This document shows, one piece after another, positions 7,804 to 16,291 of a DNA stretch of 64,000 nucleotides (position 1 is the stretch's first letter; each line of letters opens with the position of its first letter). A model generated the notes under the pieces. The model had not been told where the DNA came from and searched no databases. It saw nothing but the letters and a program-made list of their open reading frames with translations. The stretch comes from Bradyrhizobium sp. CCGB01 (GTDB lineage: Bacteria > Pseudomonadota > Alphaproteobacteria > Rhizobiales > Xanthobacteraceae): contig NZ_JANADK010000001.1 in NCBI RefSeq assembly GCF_024199795.1, positions 8,246,001 to 8,310,000 of the forward strand, read 5' to 3'. Made by a program: the position numbers and the translations under genes.

Positions 7804-9414
7804 CTAACCCCTCGCCCGCAACTCGCGCCGCAGCACCTTGCCCGTGGCGGTCATCGGCAGCGTCTCCGCGAACTCGACGAAGCGCGGATATTCGTGGGCG
7901 GCGAGCTGCACCTTGACGAATTCCTGGATCTCGCGGGCGAGTGTGTCGCTTGCGTCAAAGCCCGGGCGCAGCACGATCCAGGCCTTGATCGATTCGGTGC
8001 GGATCGGATCGGGAATGCCGACCACGGCGGCCATCGCCACCGACGGATGCTTCATCAGCGTGTGCTCGATCTCGGAGGGGCCGACGCGATAGCCGGCGGT
8101 GGTGATGACGTCGTCCTCGCGGCTGACGTACCAGAAATAGCCGTCCTCATCCTGGATACCGAGATCGCCGGTCAGCAGGAATTCGCCGGCATATTTCTTC
8201 GCCGTCGCCTCCGGATTGCGCCAATATTCGATCATCGTGCACGGGCATGGCTGGCGCACGCCGATGATGCCGCGCTGCCCCGAGGGCAGCTCCTCGCCCT
8301 TGTCGTTGACGATGCGGACATCGAAGCCCGGCGTCGCCTTGCCCATCGACCCCGGGCGGATCGGAAACAGGTTGGAATTGCTGCCGATCACGAGGTTGCA
8401 CTCGGTCTGGCCGAACACTTCATGCGCGTCGATGCCGAAGGTTTCGCGCACCCAGCCCAGCAGCTCGCCGCCGAGCGATTCCCCGCCGGTGAAGATGCTG
8501 CGCAGCTTGACGCCAGGATGCTTCACGCCGGCCTGCCGCATCAGCTTCAGCGCGGTCGGCGGCAGGAAGACGTTGCGGACGCCGAGATCGGCCATCATCT
8601 GCATCGCCGCCTGCGGCTCGAATTTTCGCGCGCGGTGACCGACCAGGGGGATGCCGTGGTACCAGAACGCGAACAGGCCGTTGACGAGGCCGCCGATCCA
8701 CGCCCAGTCCGCCGGTGTCCACATCAGATCGCCGGGCCGCGGCAGGAAGTTGTGGCACATCTCGACATTGGGGAGATGCCCGAGCACGACGCGGTGCGCA
8801 TGCAGCGCGCCCTTCGGATTGCCCGTCGTGCCTGAGGTGTAGATGATCAGTGCGGGATCGTCGGGGGAGGTGTCGACGGTCGCAAAGTCCTCGGATGCGG
8901 TTTCGATCGCCGACCAGAACGGTTTTGCGCCGGCGTGGACGGCGCCGCTCGTGATATAGATGTCCTGCAAATAGGGCAGCCGGTCGCGGATCTTCGTGAG
9001 CTTCTCCCAGCCCGCCTCGTCGGTGATGATCGCCTTCGCTTGCGAATTCGACAGGCGGAATTCCAGCGCATCCTCGCCGAACAGCGCGAACAGCGGGATC
9101 GAGATCAGGCCCGAGCGGAACGCCGCCATATGCGCGATCGGCAATTCCAGCGACTGCGACAGGAACACCGCGACGCGGTCGCCGCGCGCAAGGCCATCCG
9201 CCTTCAGCACATTGGCGAAGCGGCGCGACATCTCGGCGACCTCGTCGAAGGACGTGCGTGTGGTGGAGCCGTTCTCGTCGACATAAACCAACGCGAGGCG
9301 GCCGGTGCCGTCGGCATGACGGTCGCAGCACGCCTCCGCCATGTTGAAGCGCGCTGGGACATCCCAGCGGAAGTTGCGATAGAGCTCGTCGTAGGTTGCG
9401 GCTTCGGTCAGCAT
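7804..9414 (-). CDS. Acyl-CoA synthetase (AMP-forming)
   Basis: A 536-residue adenylate-forming enzyme that activates a carboxylic acid to its CoA thioester using ATP. Seen: the P-loop-like YTSGTTGNPKGALHAHR, EVFGQTECNLVIGSN (adenine site), GEFLLTGDLGIQDEDGYFW, and the C-terminal catalytic lysine in TATGKVLRREL. Length and motifs fit the acetyl/medium-chain acyl-CoA synthetase branch; the exact acyl group is not certain. I start at MLTEAATYDELY (9414); an extension upstream reads into a dispersed repeat. Confidence 0.88.
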   Translation of the reverse strand: MLTEAATYDELYRNFRWDVPARFNMAEACCDRHADGTGRLALVYVDENGSTTRTSFDEVAEMSRRFANVLKADGLARGDRVAVFLSQSLELPIAHMAAFRSGLISIPLFALFGEDALEFRLSNSQAKAIITDEAGWEKLTKIRDRLPYLQDIYITSGAVHAGAKPFWSAIETASEDFATVDTSPDDPALIIYTSGTTGNPKGALHAHRVVLGHLPNVEMCHNFLPRPGDLMWTPADWAWIGGLVNGLFAFWYHGIPLVGHRARKFEPQAAMQMMADLGVRNVFLPPTALKLMRQAGVKHPGVKLRSIFTGGESLGGELLGWVRETFGIDAHEVFGQTECNLVIGSNSNLFPIRPGSMGKATPGFDVRIVNDKGEELPSGQRGIIGVRQPCPCTMIEYWRNPEATAKKYAGEFLLTGDLGIQDEDGYFWYVSREDDVITTAGYRVGPSEIEHTLMKHPSVAMAAVVGIPDPIRTESIKAWIVLRPGFDASDTLAREIQEFVKVQLAAHEYPRFVEFAETLPMTATGKVLRRELRARG

Positions 9415-9439
9415 GGCCCGGCGTTTCCACGGTCTCGGC

Positions 9440-9530
9440 GTCATGGCCGGGCTTGTTCCGGCCATCCACGCACTCGTTTTCTTGTGCCTAGTCTAAGCTC
9501 GTGGATGCCCGGGACAAGCCCGGCCATGAC
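9440..9530. repeat. Dispersed inverted repeat
   Basis: GTCATGGCCGGGCTTGTTCC at 9440 and its near-complement GGGACAAGCCCGGCCATGAC at 9511-9530 are the outer arms, with GGCCATCCACG/CGTGGATGCC inside. It is a hairpin-forming repeat between two co-oriented genes. Confidence 0.7.
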
Positions 9531-9545
9531 GGCCCAGTTGCGCGG

Positions 9546-10685
9546 CTACCGCACCGACGCGAAGAACTTGCGGACATCGCGCACGAACAGCTCCGGCTGC
9601 TCGAACGCGGCGAAATGCCCGCCCTTCTCTATCTCGCTCCAATGCGTGATATTTGGAAAGTTCGGCTCCATCCAGCGCCGCACCGGGGTGATGATCTCCT
9701 TGGGGAACACGGCGACGCCGGTCGGCACGGTGACCTTGGGCGTCGTCCGGCGCCTGCCAAAACTTTCCCAATAGAGCCGCGCGGAGGATGTCGCCGTCTC
9801 CGTCACCCAATAGAGCATGACGTTGTCGAGCAGCTCGTCCTTGGTGAAGATGTTTTCGGGATGGCCATTGCAATCGGTCCAGGCCCAGAACTTTTCGAGG
9901 ATCCAGGCCGCCTGCCCGCTCGGTGAATCCGTCAGGCCATAGCCGAGCGTCTGCGGGCGCGTCGATTGCTGCTTGGAATAGCCGGAATCGAGATCGACAT
10001 AATGCTTGAGGCCGGCGAGTGCGCGCTTCTCTTCCGCCGTCGGCTCGCCCTCGACCTTCGGCGCCGAATTGAAGGCGAGTGTGATGTGGATGCCGGCGCA
10101 GTGTTCGGCGTCCTGCGCGCCGAGCGAGGTCGTCACGGCAGAGCCCCAGTCGCCGCCCTGCGCGCCGTATCGCGCGTAGCCGAGCCGATGCATCAGCTTC
10201 GCCCAGGTCGCGGCGATGCGATCGACGCCCCAGCCGGTGCTCTCCGGCTTTGCCGAGAAGCCAAAACCCGGCAGCGAGGGACACACCACATGAAACGCAT
10301 CCGCAGGATTGCCGCCATGCGCGGCAGGATCGACCAGCGGCGCGATCACCTTCTGGAATTCGACGATGGAGCCGGGCCAGCCATGGGTGATGATCAGCGG
10401 CAGCGCGTTTGCTTCTTTCGAGCACACATGCAGGAAATGGATGTCGAGCCCGTCGATCTCGGTGGTGAACTGCGCGAAGCGGTTGAGCTTTGCCTCGCGG
10501 GCGCGCCAGTCATAACCGTTCGCCCAATAGCCACAGATCTCCTGGATCCATTTCAGCGGTGCGCCCTGGCTCCAGTCGTCAACGAGCTCCGCCTCCGGCC
10601 AGCGCGTGCGGGCAAGGCGCGACTTGAGGTCGGTGAGGATGTCGTCGCTGATGGCGATGCGAAACGGTGTGACGGCGCCGGTCAT
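9546..10685 (-). CDS. Epoxide hydrolase (alpha/beta fold)
   Basis: A 379-residue protein with the N-terminal cap region of epoxide hydrolases (DLKSRLARTRWPEAE, WIQEICGYWANGYDWR), the oxyanion motif HGWPGS, and the nucleophile loop AQGGDWGSAVTT whose Asp is the expected nucleophile. The C-terminal region GGHFAAFEQPELFVRDVRKFF supplies the catalytic His. It would hydrolyse an epoxide to a diol through an ester intermediate. Substrate unknown. Confidence 0.88.
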   Translation of the reverse strand: MTGAVTPFRIAISDDILTDLKSRLARTRWPEAELVDDWSQGAPLKWIQEICGYWANGYDWRAREAKLNRFAQFTTEIDGLDIHFLHVCSKEANALPLIITHGWPGSIVEFQKVIAPLVDPAAHGGNPADAFHVVCPSLPGFGFSAKPESTGWGVDRIAATWAKLMHRLGYARYGAQGGDWGSAVTTSLGAQDAEHCAGIHITLAFNSAPKVEGEPTAEEKRALAGLKHYVDLDSGYSKQQSTRPQTLGYGLTDSPSGQAAWILEKFWAWTDCNGHPENIFTKDELLDNVMLYWVTETATSSARLYWESFGRRRTTPKVTVPTGVAVFPKEIITPVRRWMEPNFPNITHWSEIEKGGHFAAFEQPELFVRDVRKFFASVR

Positions 10686-10748
10686 CGGTTGCCCCCCGAT
10701 TGTTTCTGTCGGGAGAGAGTAGACCGGATTGATGCGGCATTACAGCTG

Positions 10749-10903
10749 CCCCTTCTCCCCTTGTGGGAGAAGGTGGCGCGAAGCGCCGGATGAGGGGTTG
10801 TTTCCGCGAACTCATGTCGTGAGAAGGGCAGCACGCGGATAGAAACCCCTCACCCGTCTCGCCGCTGCGCGGCGAGCCACCCTCTCCCACAAGGGGAGAG
10901 GGT
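10749..10903. repeat. Extended palindromic repeat
   Basis: A repeat bounded by CCCCTTCTCCCCTTGTGGG and CCCACAAGGGGAGAGGG, with internal GGCGCGAAGCGCC and GCCGCTGCGCGGC hairpins. A near copy lies at 25911-26052 and related ones at 50911-51068 and 59531-59658. It fills the gap between the yqeY-like and epoxide hydrolase genes. Confidence 0.8.
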
Positions 10904-10912
10904 AAGAAAGAG

Positions 10913-11368
10913 CTAGCCCGACAGCGCGGCCTTCACCAGGCCGCTGGCCTTGCCGAAATCCATCTGGCCGGCGTACTTCGCCCGCAACACGGCGATCACC
11001 TTGCCCATGTCCTTCATGCCGGCAGCGCCCGTCTCGGCGATCGCGTCCGCGATCGCCTTTTTCACTTCGTCCTCAGACATCTGCTTCGGCAGATACGCCG
11101 AGATCACCGCGATCTCCTCGCGCTCCTGGGCTGCGAGCTCGGCGCGGCCGCCCTTGTCGTAGAGCTCGACCGATTCCTGGCGCTGCTTGATCATCTTCTG
11201 AAAGACGCCGAGCAGGTCCGCGTCCGACAGCGGCGGTTTGCCCTGCCCGCGCGCATCGATGTCCGCATTCTTGATGGTCGAGTTGACCATGCGCAGCGTG
11301 GACAGCTTGCGCTCGTCCTTGGCCTTCATGGCCTCCTTGACCGCATTGTTGATGTCGTCGCGCAGCAT
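10913..11368 (-). CDS. GatB/YqeY domain protein
   Basis: A 151-residue protein beginning MLRDDINNAVKEAMKAKDER with the STLRMVNSTIKNADIDAR and EREEIAVISAYLPKQMSEDE motifs of the YqeY family. The domain resembles the tail of GatB, the amidotransferase subunit that binds tRNA; free-standing members are of uncertain role. It shares orientation with the alpha/beta hydrolase upstream, separated by 33 bp. Confidence 0.9.
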   Translation of the reverse strand: MLRDDINNAVKEAMKAKDERKLSTLRMVNSTIKNADIDARGQGKPPLSDADLLGVFQKMIKQRQESVELYDKGGRAELAAQEREEIAVISAYLPKQMSEDEVKKAIADAIAETGAAGMKDMGKVIAVLRAKYAGQMDFGKASGLVKAALSG

Positions 11369-11401
11369 GATCGTGATCCCTTCGAATATCCGACGCCTGA
11401 T

Positions 11402-12130
11402 CTAGGCCGTTCGCGGCCCCGAGACAACCGGGGTTCCCAGCCATTCGACCAGCGCTCGCGTCGTTGCCTCGGGCTGCTCCGGCTGCGGCAGATGTCCGCA
11501 ATCGCGGAGGACGACCAGCTTCGCGCCGGCAATGCCCTCCGCCATCTCCGTCGAGAACGCGTTGGGAATGGTGTTGTCCTGATCACCGGTCAGCACCAGA
11601 GTCGGACATTTGATCGTCGCCAGCGTCGGCCGCGAATCCACCCGCGCGATGATCGCGGTCTGCTGCCGCAGATAGCCTTCGACGCCGACGTCCTCGCCCT
11701 GCTCATGCACGAGCTGGCGGATCGATACGTCGTCCCGGCGCGAAGGATGCACCAGCTCGGGAAACATCTCCTCGCGCGCCGCCTGCAACTCGCCGCGCCT
11801 GGCACGCTCCATCAGGCCGCGGCGACGCGCGGTCGCCTCCGGCGTATCGGGCCGGGCCTGGGTGTTGATCAGCGCGAGCCTCGAAACCCGCTCGGGCGCC
11901 TGGCGCATGATCTCGAGCGCGATGTAGCCGCCCATGGAATGGCCGGCGAGCGCAAAGCGCGGCGGCGCCTCGCTCAGCACGCGGGCGGCGATCGCCGCCA
12001 TGCTGTCGTCGCGGATATGGTTGGCAACCATCACCGGGCCGAACCGCCACAGCGCCGGGATGACCGGGGCGTAAATCCGGGCCGAGGAGGCCAGCCCCGG
12101 AACCAGCAGAAGCGGGGTGGTCTGGTCCAT
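11402..12130 (-). CDS. Alpha/beta hydrolase
   Basis: A 242-residue hydrolase with the nucleophile elbow AGHSMGGYIALE (Ser), an acid residue in LVLTGDQDNTIP and a C-terminal His in RDCGHLPQPEQPE. It has no signal peptide. Substrate unknown; esterase or lactonase-type activity is the usual expectation. Confidence 0.87.
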   Translation of the reverse strand: MDQTTPLLLVPGLASSARIYAPVIPALWRFGPVMVANHIRDDSMAAIAARVLSEAPPRFALAGHSMGGYIALEIMRQAPERVSRLALINTQARPDTPEATARRRGLMERARRGELQAAREEMFPELVHPSRRDDVSIRQLVHEQGEDVGVEGYLRQQTAIIARVDSRPTLATIKCPTLVLTGDQDNTIPNAFSTEMAEGIAGAKLVVLRDCGHLPQPEQPEATTRALVEWLGTPVVSGPRTA

Positions 12131-12239
12131 TATTGCCTCGCAAGCCCAGGAAATTGCCGGAAATTATTCTGCCAAGCTTAAGTGCCTGAGGGGACCTGTC
12201 AAATATGCAAAAACGCATGTGAATCCCTGCTTTGCCGCT

Positions 12240-12268
12240 TTGACGGACGCGCCCGCGGCGACTATGAA
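12240..12268 (+). promoter_or_regulatory. Putative carA promoter
   Basis: TTGACG (12240-12245) and TATGAA (12263-12268) are 17 bp apart. The carA ATG lies at 12277, only 8 bases beyond the -10 box, and no Shine-Dalgarno sequence is present, so a leaderless mRNA is possible. Confidence 0.5.
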
Positions 12269-12276
12269 ACGCGCTC

Positions 12277-13467
12277 ATGACACAACATGAAAACGATACC
12301 GCCTGGCCGGACCATAAACCGACCGCGCTCCTCGTGCTCGCCGATGGCACGGTGCTCGAGGGCTTTGGTCTCGGCGCCGAAGGCCACGCCGTCGGTGAAG
12401 TCTGCTTCAACACCGCGATGACCGGCTATGAGGAGATCCTCACCGATCCCTCCTATGCCGGCCAGCTCATCACTTTCACCTTCCCGCATATCGGCAATGT
12501 CGGCACCAACGAGGACGACATCGAGACGGTGAACATGGCCGCGACACCCGGCGCGCGCGGCGTGATCCTGCGCACCGCGATCACCGATCCCTCGAATTAC
12601 CGCGCCACCAAGCACCTCGACCAGTGGCTGAAGACGCGCGGCATCATCGGCCTCTCCGGCATCGACACCCGCGCACTGACCGCGCTGATCCGCAGCAAGG
12701 GCATGCCCAATGCGGTGATCGCGCACGCCAGGAACGGCGAGTTCGACCTGCATGGCCTGAAGGAAGAAGCGCGCGAATGGCCGGGCCTCGAGGGCATGGA
12801 CCTCGTGCCGATGGTCACCTCGGGCCAGCGCTTCACCTGGGACGAGACCCCCTGGCTGTGGGACAAGGGCTTTGGCCGCCAGGACAAGCCTGAGTTCAAC
12901 GTCGTCGCCATCGACTACGGCATCAAGCGCAACATCCTGCGCCTGCTCGCCGGCGTCGGCTGCAAGGTGACGGTGGTGCCGGCGACGACTTCGTCCGACG
13001 ACATTCTGGCGATGAAGCCGGACGGCGTGTTTTTGTCGAACGGACCGGGCGATCCGGCCGCGACCGGCAAATACGCGGTGCCTGTCATTCGGGACGTCAT
13101 CAAGTCGGGCACGCCGACCTTCGGCATTTGTCTGGGCCACCAGATGCTCGGCCTCGCCGTCGGCGCCAAGACCAAGAAGATGCATCAGGGCCATCACGGC
13201 GCCAATCACCCCGTGAAGGACGAGACCACCGGCAAGGTCGAGATCACCTCGATGAACCACGGCTTTGCCGTGGACGAGGCGACACTGCCACAGGGCGCGA
13301 CGCAGACCCACATCTCGCTGTTCGACGGCTCCAATTGCGGCATCCAGCTCGACGGCAAGCCGGTATTCTCGGTGCAGTACCACCCCGAGGCCTCGCCAGG
13401 CCCGCGCGACTCGCACTACCTGTTTCAGCGCTTTGCCGATCTGATGCGGCAGAAGAAGAGCGCGTAA
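12277..13467 (+). CDS. carA: Carbamoyl-phosphate synthase small subunit
   Basis: A 396-residue glutamine amidotransferase subunit of carbamoyl-phosphate synthase, which feeds arginine and pyrimidine synthesis. The N-terminal CPSase small domain (LADGTVLEGFGLGAEG, EVCFNTAMTGYEEILTDPSY) is followed by a class I amidotransferase domain with nucleophile Cys in FGICLGHQMLGLA and the His-Glu pair in VQYHPEASPGP. It supplies ammonia to CarB, whose gene is about 4.1 kb downstream on the same strand, so the pair is not a simple operon here. Confidence 0.97.
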   Translation: MTQHENDTAWPDHKPTALLVLADGTVLEGFGLGAEGHAVGEVCFNTAMTGYEEILTDPSYAGQLITFTFPHIGNVGTNEDDIETVNMAATPGARGVILRTAITDPSNYRATKHLDQWLKTRGIIGLSGIDTRALTALIRSKGMPNAVIAHARNGEFDLHGLKEEAREWPGLEGMDLVPMVTSGQRFTWDETPWLWDKGFGRQDKPEFNVVAIDYGIKRNILRLLAGVGCKVTVVPATTSSDDILAMKPDGVFLSNGPGDPAATGKYAVPVIRDVIKSGTPTFGICLGHQMLGLAVGAKTKKMHQGHHGANHPVKDETTGKVEITSMNHGFAVDEATLPQGATQTHISLFDGSNCGIQLDGKPVFSVQYHPEASPGPRDSHYLFQRFADLMRQKKSA

Positions 13468-13498
13468 GGCGCTCTCTTGCGCCTCCCTTGACGACATC

Positions 13499-13522
13499 GA
13501 GCCCGGGCCTGGTCCCGGGCTC
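13499..13522 (+). terminator. carA terminator-like hairpin
   Basis: GAGCCCGGG and CCCGGGCTC form a perfect 9-bp stem with loop CCTGGT, 32 bases after the carA stop. The following TTGTCATT is only weakly T-rich, so Rho-independent action is uncertain. Confidence 0.55.
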
Positions 13523-13589
13523 TTGTCATTGAGGAACGTCGGCTGACGGCCCTCGTTGATCCCTGCTACGCTCACGCAGGAGCCCCATC

Positions 13590-14111
13590 ATGTCCGTCGT
13601 CCGCGACAAGGCCGAGCCGCTCGCCATCGTCTTCGAGGATGATGGGCTCGTGCCGAACAACATCCTCCCGTTCCTGGTCTACCAGGGTGCGGTAAAGCTC
13701 GATTCCAGGCAGCCGGAAGAGACGATCGAAAACCTGTTCGAAGCGAACGGCTGGGGCGGCACGTGGCGCAATGGCGTCTATGATTATCTGCATTATCACG
13801 CGACGGTGCATGAGGTGCTTGGCGTTGCGCGTGGCAGCGCCCGCGTTCGCTTCGGTGGCGACCACGGGCAGGAGCTGGAGATCAAGGCGGGTGACGTTGC
13901 GATCCTGCCCGCAGGCACAGGGCATCAGTGCATCGAGGCGAGCAGTGATTTCTGCATCATCGGCGCCTACCCGCCCGGCGCGAACATGGTGGTGACGCGG
14001 GCCACGCCGGAGAACCACGCCAGGGCGTTGAAGACGATTCCGGAGGTCGCGCTGCCGCCGGCCGATCCGGTGACGGGCAAGGATGGGGCGCTGATGAGGT
14101 TGTGGCGATAG
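13590..14111 (+). CDS. Cupin-domain protein
   Basis: A 173-residue single-cupin protein. The first cupin motif is around HYHATVHEVLGVARGSARVRFG and the second around LPAGTGHQCIEASSDFCIIGAYPPG, supplying a probable metal site (His/His/Glu and a later His). Such proteins are common in proteobacteria and may be dioxygenases or isomerases; function not assigned. Confidence 0.85.
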   Translation: MSVVRDKAEPLAIVFEDDGLVPNNILPFLVYQGAVKLDSRQPEETIENLFEANGWGGTWRNGVYDYLHYHATVHEVLGVARGSARVRFGGDHGQELEIKAGDVAILPAGTGHQCIEASSDFCIIGAYPPGANMVVTRATPENHARALKTIPEVALPPADPVTGKDGALMRLWR

Positions 14112-14125
14112 ACAAGAGCGCGGTG

Positions 14126-14212
14126 CCGTAGGGTGGATTAGCGAAGCGTAATCCACCTCTTCCGTTTCCGCGGAGACGTGGTGGGTTACGCCTTCGGCTA
14201 ACCCACCCTACG
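14126..14212. repeat. Palindromic repeat
   Basis: Bounded by CCGTAGGGTGG and CCACCCTACG, the same ends as the 2982-3057 copy. It holds two inner hairpins, TGGATTAGCG/CGTAATCCA and GTGGGTTACGCC/GGCTAACCCAC, and separates the convergent cupin and Dps genes. Confidence 0.75.
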
Positions 14213-14220
14213 CATCCTTC

Positions 14221-14745
14221 CTACGCCTCGTTGCCGCCTTCCTGGCGGGTGGCTTCGAACAGGAACCAGGTGCGGCGCTCGGTCTCGTCGATGAAGTTCT
14301 CGAGGATGCTGGCGCTGGCGACATCGCCGGCCTCGTCGCACACCTCGTGCGCCTTGCGCATCGCGCTCGCGACGTGCTTGTTGTCCTGCATCAGCTCGCG
14401 CAGCATCTCGCGCGGCGGGACGTAGTCTTCATTGTTGTCCTTGATGGTCTGGAGTTTGGCGACCTGACCGATCGACTTCAGCGTGGTGCCGCCGATCTTG
14501 CGGACACGTTCGGCCAGCTGGTCGGTGGTGGCGAAGATCTGGTCGGACTGCTCGTCGAGCAGCAGATGATAGTCGCGGAAATGCCGGCCGCTGATGTGCC
14601 AGTGGAAATTCTTGGTCTTCAGATACAGCGCGAACGCGTCGGCCAGAAGCACGTTGAGCGCCTCCGAGACCTTCTTGACACCATCTGGCGACAGATCGGT
14701 GGGGGTATCGAGATCGGGCGAGACCTTGCTGGGGGCTTTGCTCAC
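14221..14745 (-). CDS. dps: Dps-family ferritin-like DNA-binding protein
   Basis: A 174-residue member of the Dps/ferritin superfamily, which stores iron using peroxide and protects DNA. The ferroxidase region is visible as LKTKNFHWHISGRHFRDYHLLLDEQSD, and the C-terminal helix as DVASASILENFIDETERRTWF. I start at GTG 14745, which has AGGAAGG at a good distance; the alternative at 14793 adds an Arg-rich leader without a ribosome site. Lys/Pro-rich residues at the N-terminus may contact DNA. Confidence 0.88.
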   Translation of the reverse strand: MSKAPSKVSPDLDTPTDLSPDGVKKVSEALNVLLADAFALYLKTKNFHWHISGRHFRDYHLLLDEQSDQIFATTDQLAERVRKIGGTTLKSIGQVAKLQTIKDNNEDYVPPREMLRELMQDNKHVASAMRKAHEVCDEAGDVASASILENFIDETERRTWFLFEATRQEGGNEA

Positions 14746-14858
14746 GGGAAACCTTCCTGTTAGGACGCGGACATTGACGGCGCGCCGCCGCACCCCTAAC
14801 GCAGGCGGGCAGCGCCGGTTCCTTCAACGGAACCGTTTGGCCGGGACCCTCGGATATC

Positions 14859-15560
14859 ATGGACGATTGGATCGACTATTACGACTCCACGCATACGATC
14901 TATGTCAGCAAGCTGCATCGCGATTTGCACTTCCAGATCATCGCGCGGGACATCATCGGCTACATCTCGTCGCCCGAGGCGACCGTGCTCGACTATGCCT
15001 GCGGCGAGGCGCTGTCGGCGACCCAGGTGGCAGCTAGCTGCGGCAAGCTGATCCTCGCCGAGCCCGCCCCCGGCGTGCGCGGCCGGCTGATCGCGCGATT
15101 TGCCCCGAATACAAAAATCCGTGTCCGCTCGCTCGACGACGTCCGCAAGATGCAGGACCAGTCCATCGACCTCGTGGTGATGAACTCGGTCGCGCAATAC
15201 ATGGCGCCGGAGGAGCTCGATGCTGCGCTCATCAGCATCCGGCGGCTGCTGACACCGTCCGGCAAGCTGGTGCTCGGAGATATCCTGCAGCCCAACGTCG
15301 GCATGTTCAGGGATGTGATGGCGCTGCTCAGCTTCGGCCTGCGTCACGGCTTCCTGAAAGACGCGCTGATCGGGCTGATCAGCACCGCGTTGTCAGATTA
15401 TCGTCATCTGCGCACGCGCATCGGGCTGCAGCGCTATAGCGAGGACGAGATCGTCGCCAAGCTGACCGCGGCCGGTTTCGCTGTCCAGCGCGCCCACACC
15501 AATATCGGCCATAATCGCTGGCGCATGACTTTCATCGCGCGGCCGCCTCTGGTTCGTTAA
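14859..15560 (+). CDS. SAM-dependent methyltransferase
   Basis: A 233-residue class I methyltransferase. The SAM-binding motif I is VLDYACGEALSA, motif II/III lies near SIDLVVMNSVAQYM, and SGKLVLGDILQP follows. The acidic/glycine loop is slightly atypical. Substrate unknown. It is divergent from dps. Confidence 0.8.
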   Translation: MDDWIDYYDSTHTIYVSKLHRDLHFQIIARDIIGYISSPEATVLDYACGEALSATQVAASCGKLILAEPAPGVRGRLIARFAPNTKIRVRSLDDVRKMQDQSIDLVVMNSVAQYMAPEELDAALISIRRLLTPSGKLVLGDILQPNVGMFRDVMALLSFGLRHGFLKDALIGLISTALSDYRHLRTRIGLQRYSEDEIVAKLTAAGFAVQRAHTNIGHNRWRMTFIARPPLVR

Positions 15561-15614
15561 GCATAACGATTGCCCGAGGTGGCTTGTTACCTGCCGATCG
15601 GTAAAGATCGGCGC

Positions 15615-15690
15615 GGCCCGGTGGCGGAAGCGTCTACGCGAGGGCGGTGCATCGCTCTTTATCCTGGTTCAAATCCAGGCCGGGTCTCCA
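15615..15690 (+). tRNA. tRNA-like gene, isotype uncertain (GCA/Cys-like)
   Basis: A 76-base stretch folds as a tRNA: acceptor stem GGCCCGG/CCGGGTC (one G-U), T arm CCTGG-TTCAAAT-CCAGG, discriminator T and an encoded CCA. The short D stem GCG/CGC and anticodon stem AGGGC/GCTCT are weaker, and the anticodon loop GGTGCATC has 8 bases, one more than normal. Reading T before GCA as U33 gives a cysteine anticodon, and the GGC acceptor with TCCA end resembles tRNA-Cys. It could be a functional odd tRNA or a decaying copy. Confidence 0.5.
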
Positions 15691-15751
15691 CGCTTCGCTC
15701 CTGCGGGGCTACGCGTGGCGCAGCCACGCAAGATCCGCAGGGAGGAAGCGT
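15690..15751. repeat. Inverted repeat at a tRNA-like 3' end
   Basis: CGCTTCGCTCCTGCGG and CCGCAGGGAGGAAGCG are near-inverted copies; inside, GCGTGGC/GCCACGC forms another hairpin. The repeat begins at the last base of the tRNA-like CCA, which resembles a mobile palindromic element landing at tRNA 3' ends. Confidence 0.6.
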
Positions 15752-15806
15752 GTCCGGCGTAGCTTGAGCGACGCGAGAGCGAAGACGGACTGTCCACTCC
15801 AGAAGC

Positions 15807-16178
15807 TCAATCCATTTCCATCGTTTCGCACGCGGGGAGCAGCTGAAGCCGCTCGGCATCCTTTGCCGCAGAGCTGATCACGGCATCGAGCAATCCCGGA
15901 AAGCGTGCATCCAGATCCTCGCGGCGCAGCCGCATGAAGCGGTTGGTTCCCGCCACGCGCGTGAGCATCAGGCCGCATTCGCGCAGCTTGGCGAAGTGAT
16001 AGGCGAGATTCGACTTGCCGCTGAGCGCGTTGAAGTCGCCGCAGCAGAGTTCGCTGCTGACACGTTCCTGCTGGGCGAGCTGATAGACGATCGCCAACCG
16101 GATCGGATCGCTCAGGCAATCCAGAACCATCGGCAGCTCGATCTGCTCGCGGGTGGGGTGGAGAGGCGTGCGGCTCAT
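15807..16178 (-). CDS. ArsR-family regulator with Cys pair
   Basis: A 123-residue winged-helix repressor: LDCLSDPIRLAIVYQLAQQE, then SELCCGDFNALSGKSNLAYHFAKL, which contains the recognition helix. The adjacent cysteines in ELCCGDF could respond to oxidants or metals, but this is inference. The start at 16178 (MSRTPLHP) avoids an upstream extension into the operator region. It is divergent from the MFS transporter, and two copies of one dyad lie between them. Confidence 0.87.
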   Translation of the reverse strand: MSRTPLHPTREQIELPMVLDCLSDPIRLAIVYQLAQQERVSSELCCGDFNALSGKSNLAYHFAKLRECGLMLTRVAGTNRFMRLRREDLDARFPGLLDAVISSAAKDAERLQLLPACETMEMD

Positions 16179-16209
16179 GACCCGGGAATGATAGCGAAGC
16201 GGCCGCAAT

Positions 16210-16227
16210 GTTCAATAGTTCTTGAAC
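16210..16227. promoter_or_regulatory. Operator copy 1, GTTCAA-N6-TTGAAC
   Basis: A perfect 6-bp-arm dyad with a 6-base spacer (TAGTTC), 32 bp from the ArsR gene start. The same dyad recurs at 16258-16275. Confidence 0.65.
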
Positions 16228-16257
16228 CAATTGACTCTACATCCACCGCATTCAATA

Positions 16258-16275
16258 GTTCAATAAACGTTGAAC
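16258..16275. promoter_or_regulatory. Operator copy 2, GTTCAA-N6-TTGAAC
   Basis: The second copy of the dyad (spacer TAAACG), 16 bp before the MFS start and 48 bp from copy 1. Two sites in a divergent region suit an ArsR repressor controlling both itself and the transporter. TTCAATAGTTC is also repeated directly at 16211 and 16251. Confidence 0.65.
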
Positions 16276-16291
16276 ATAGGGATATCATCCA

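Noticed and set aside
15570..15877. Frames overlapping the tRNA-like gene
   Set aside because: They contain the typical read-through of a T arm and have no ribosome site.
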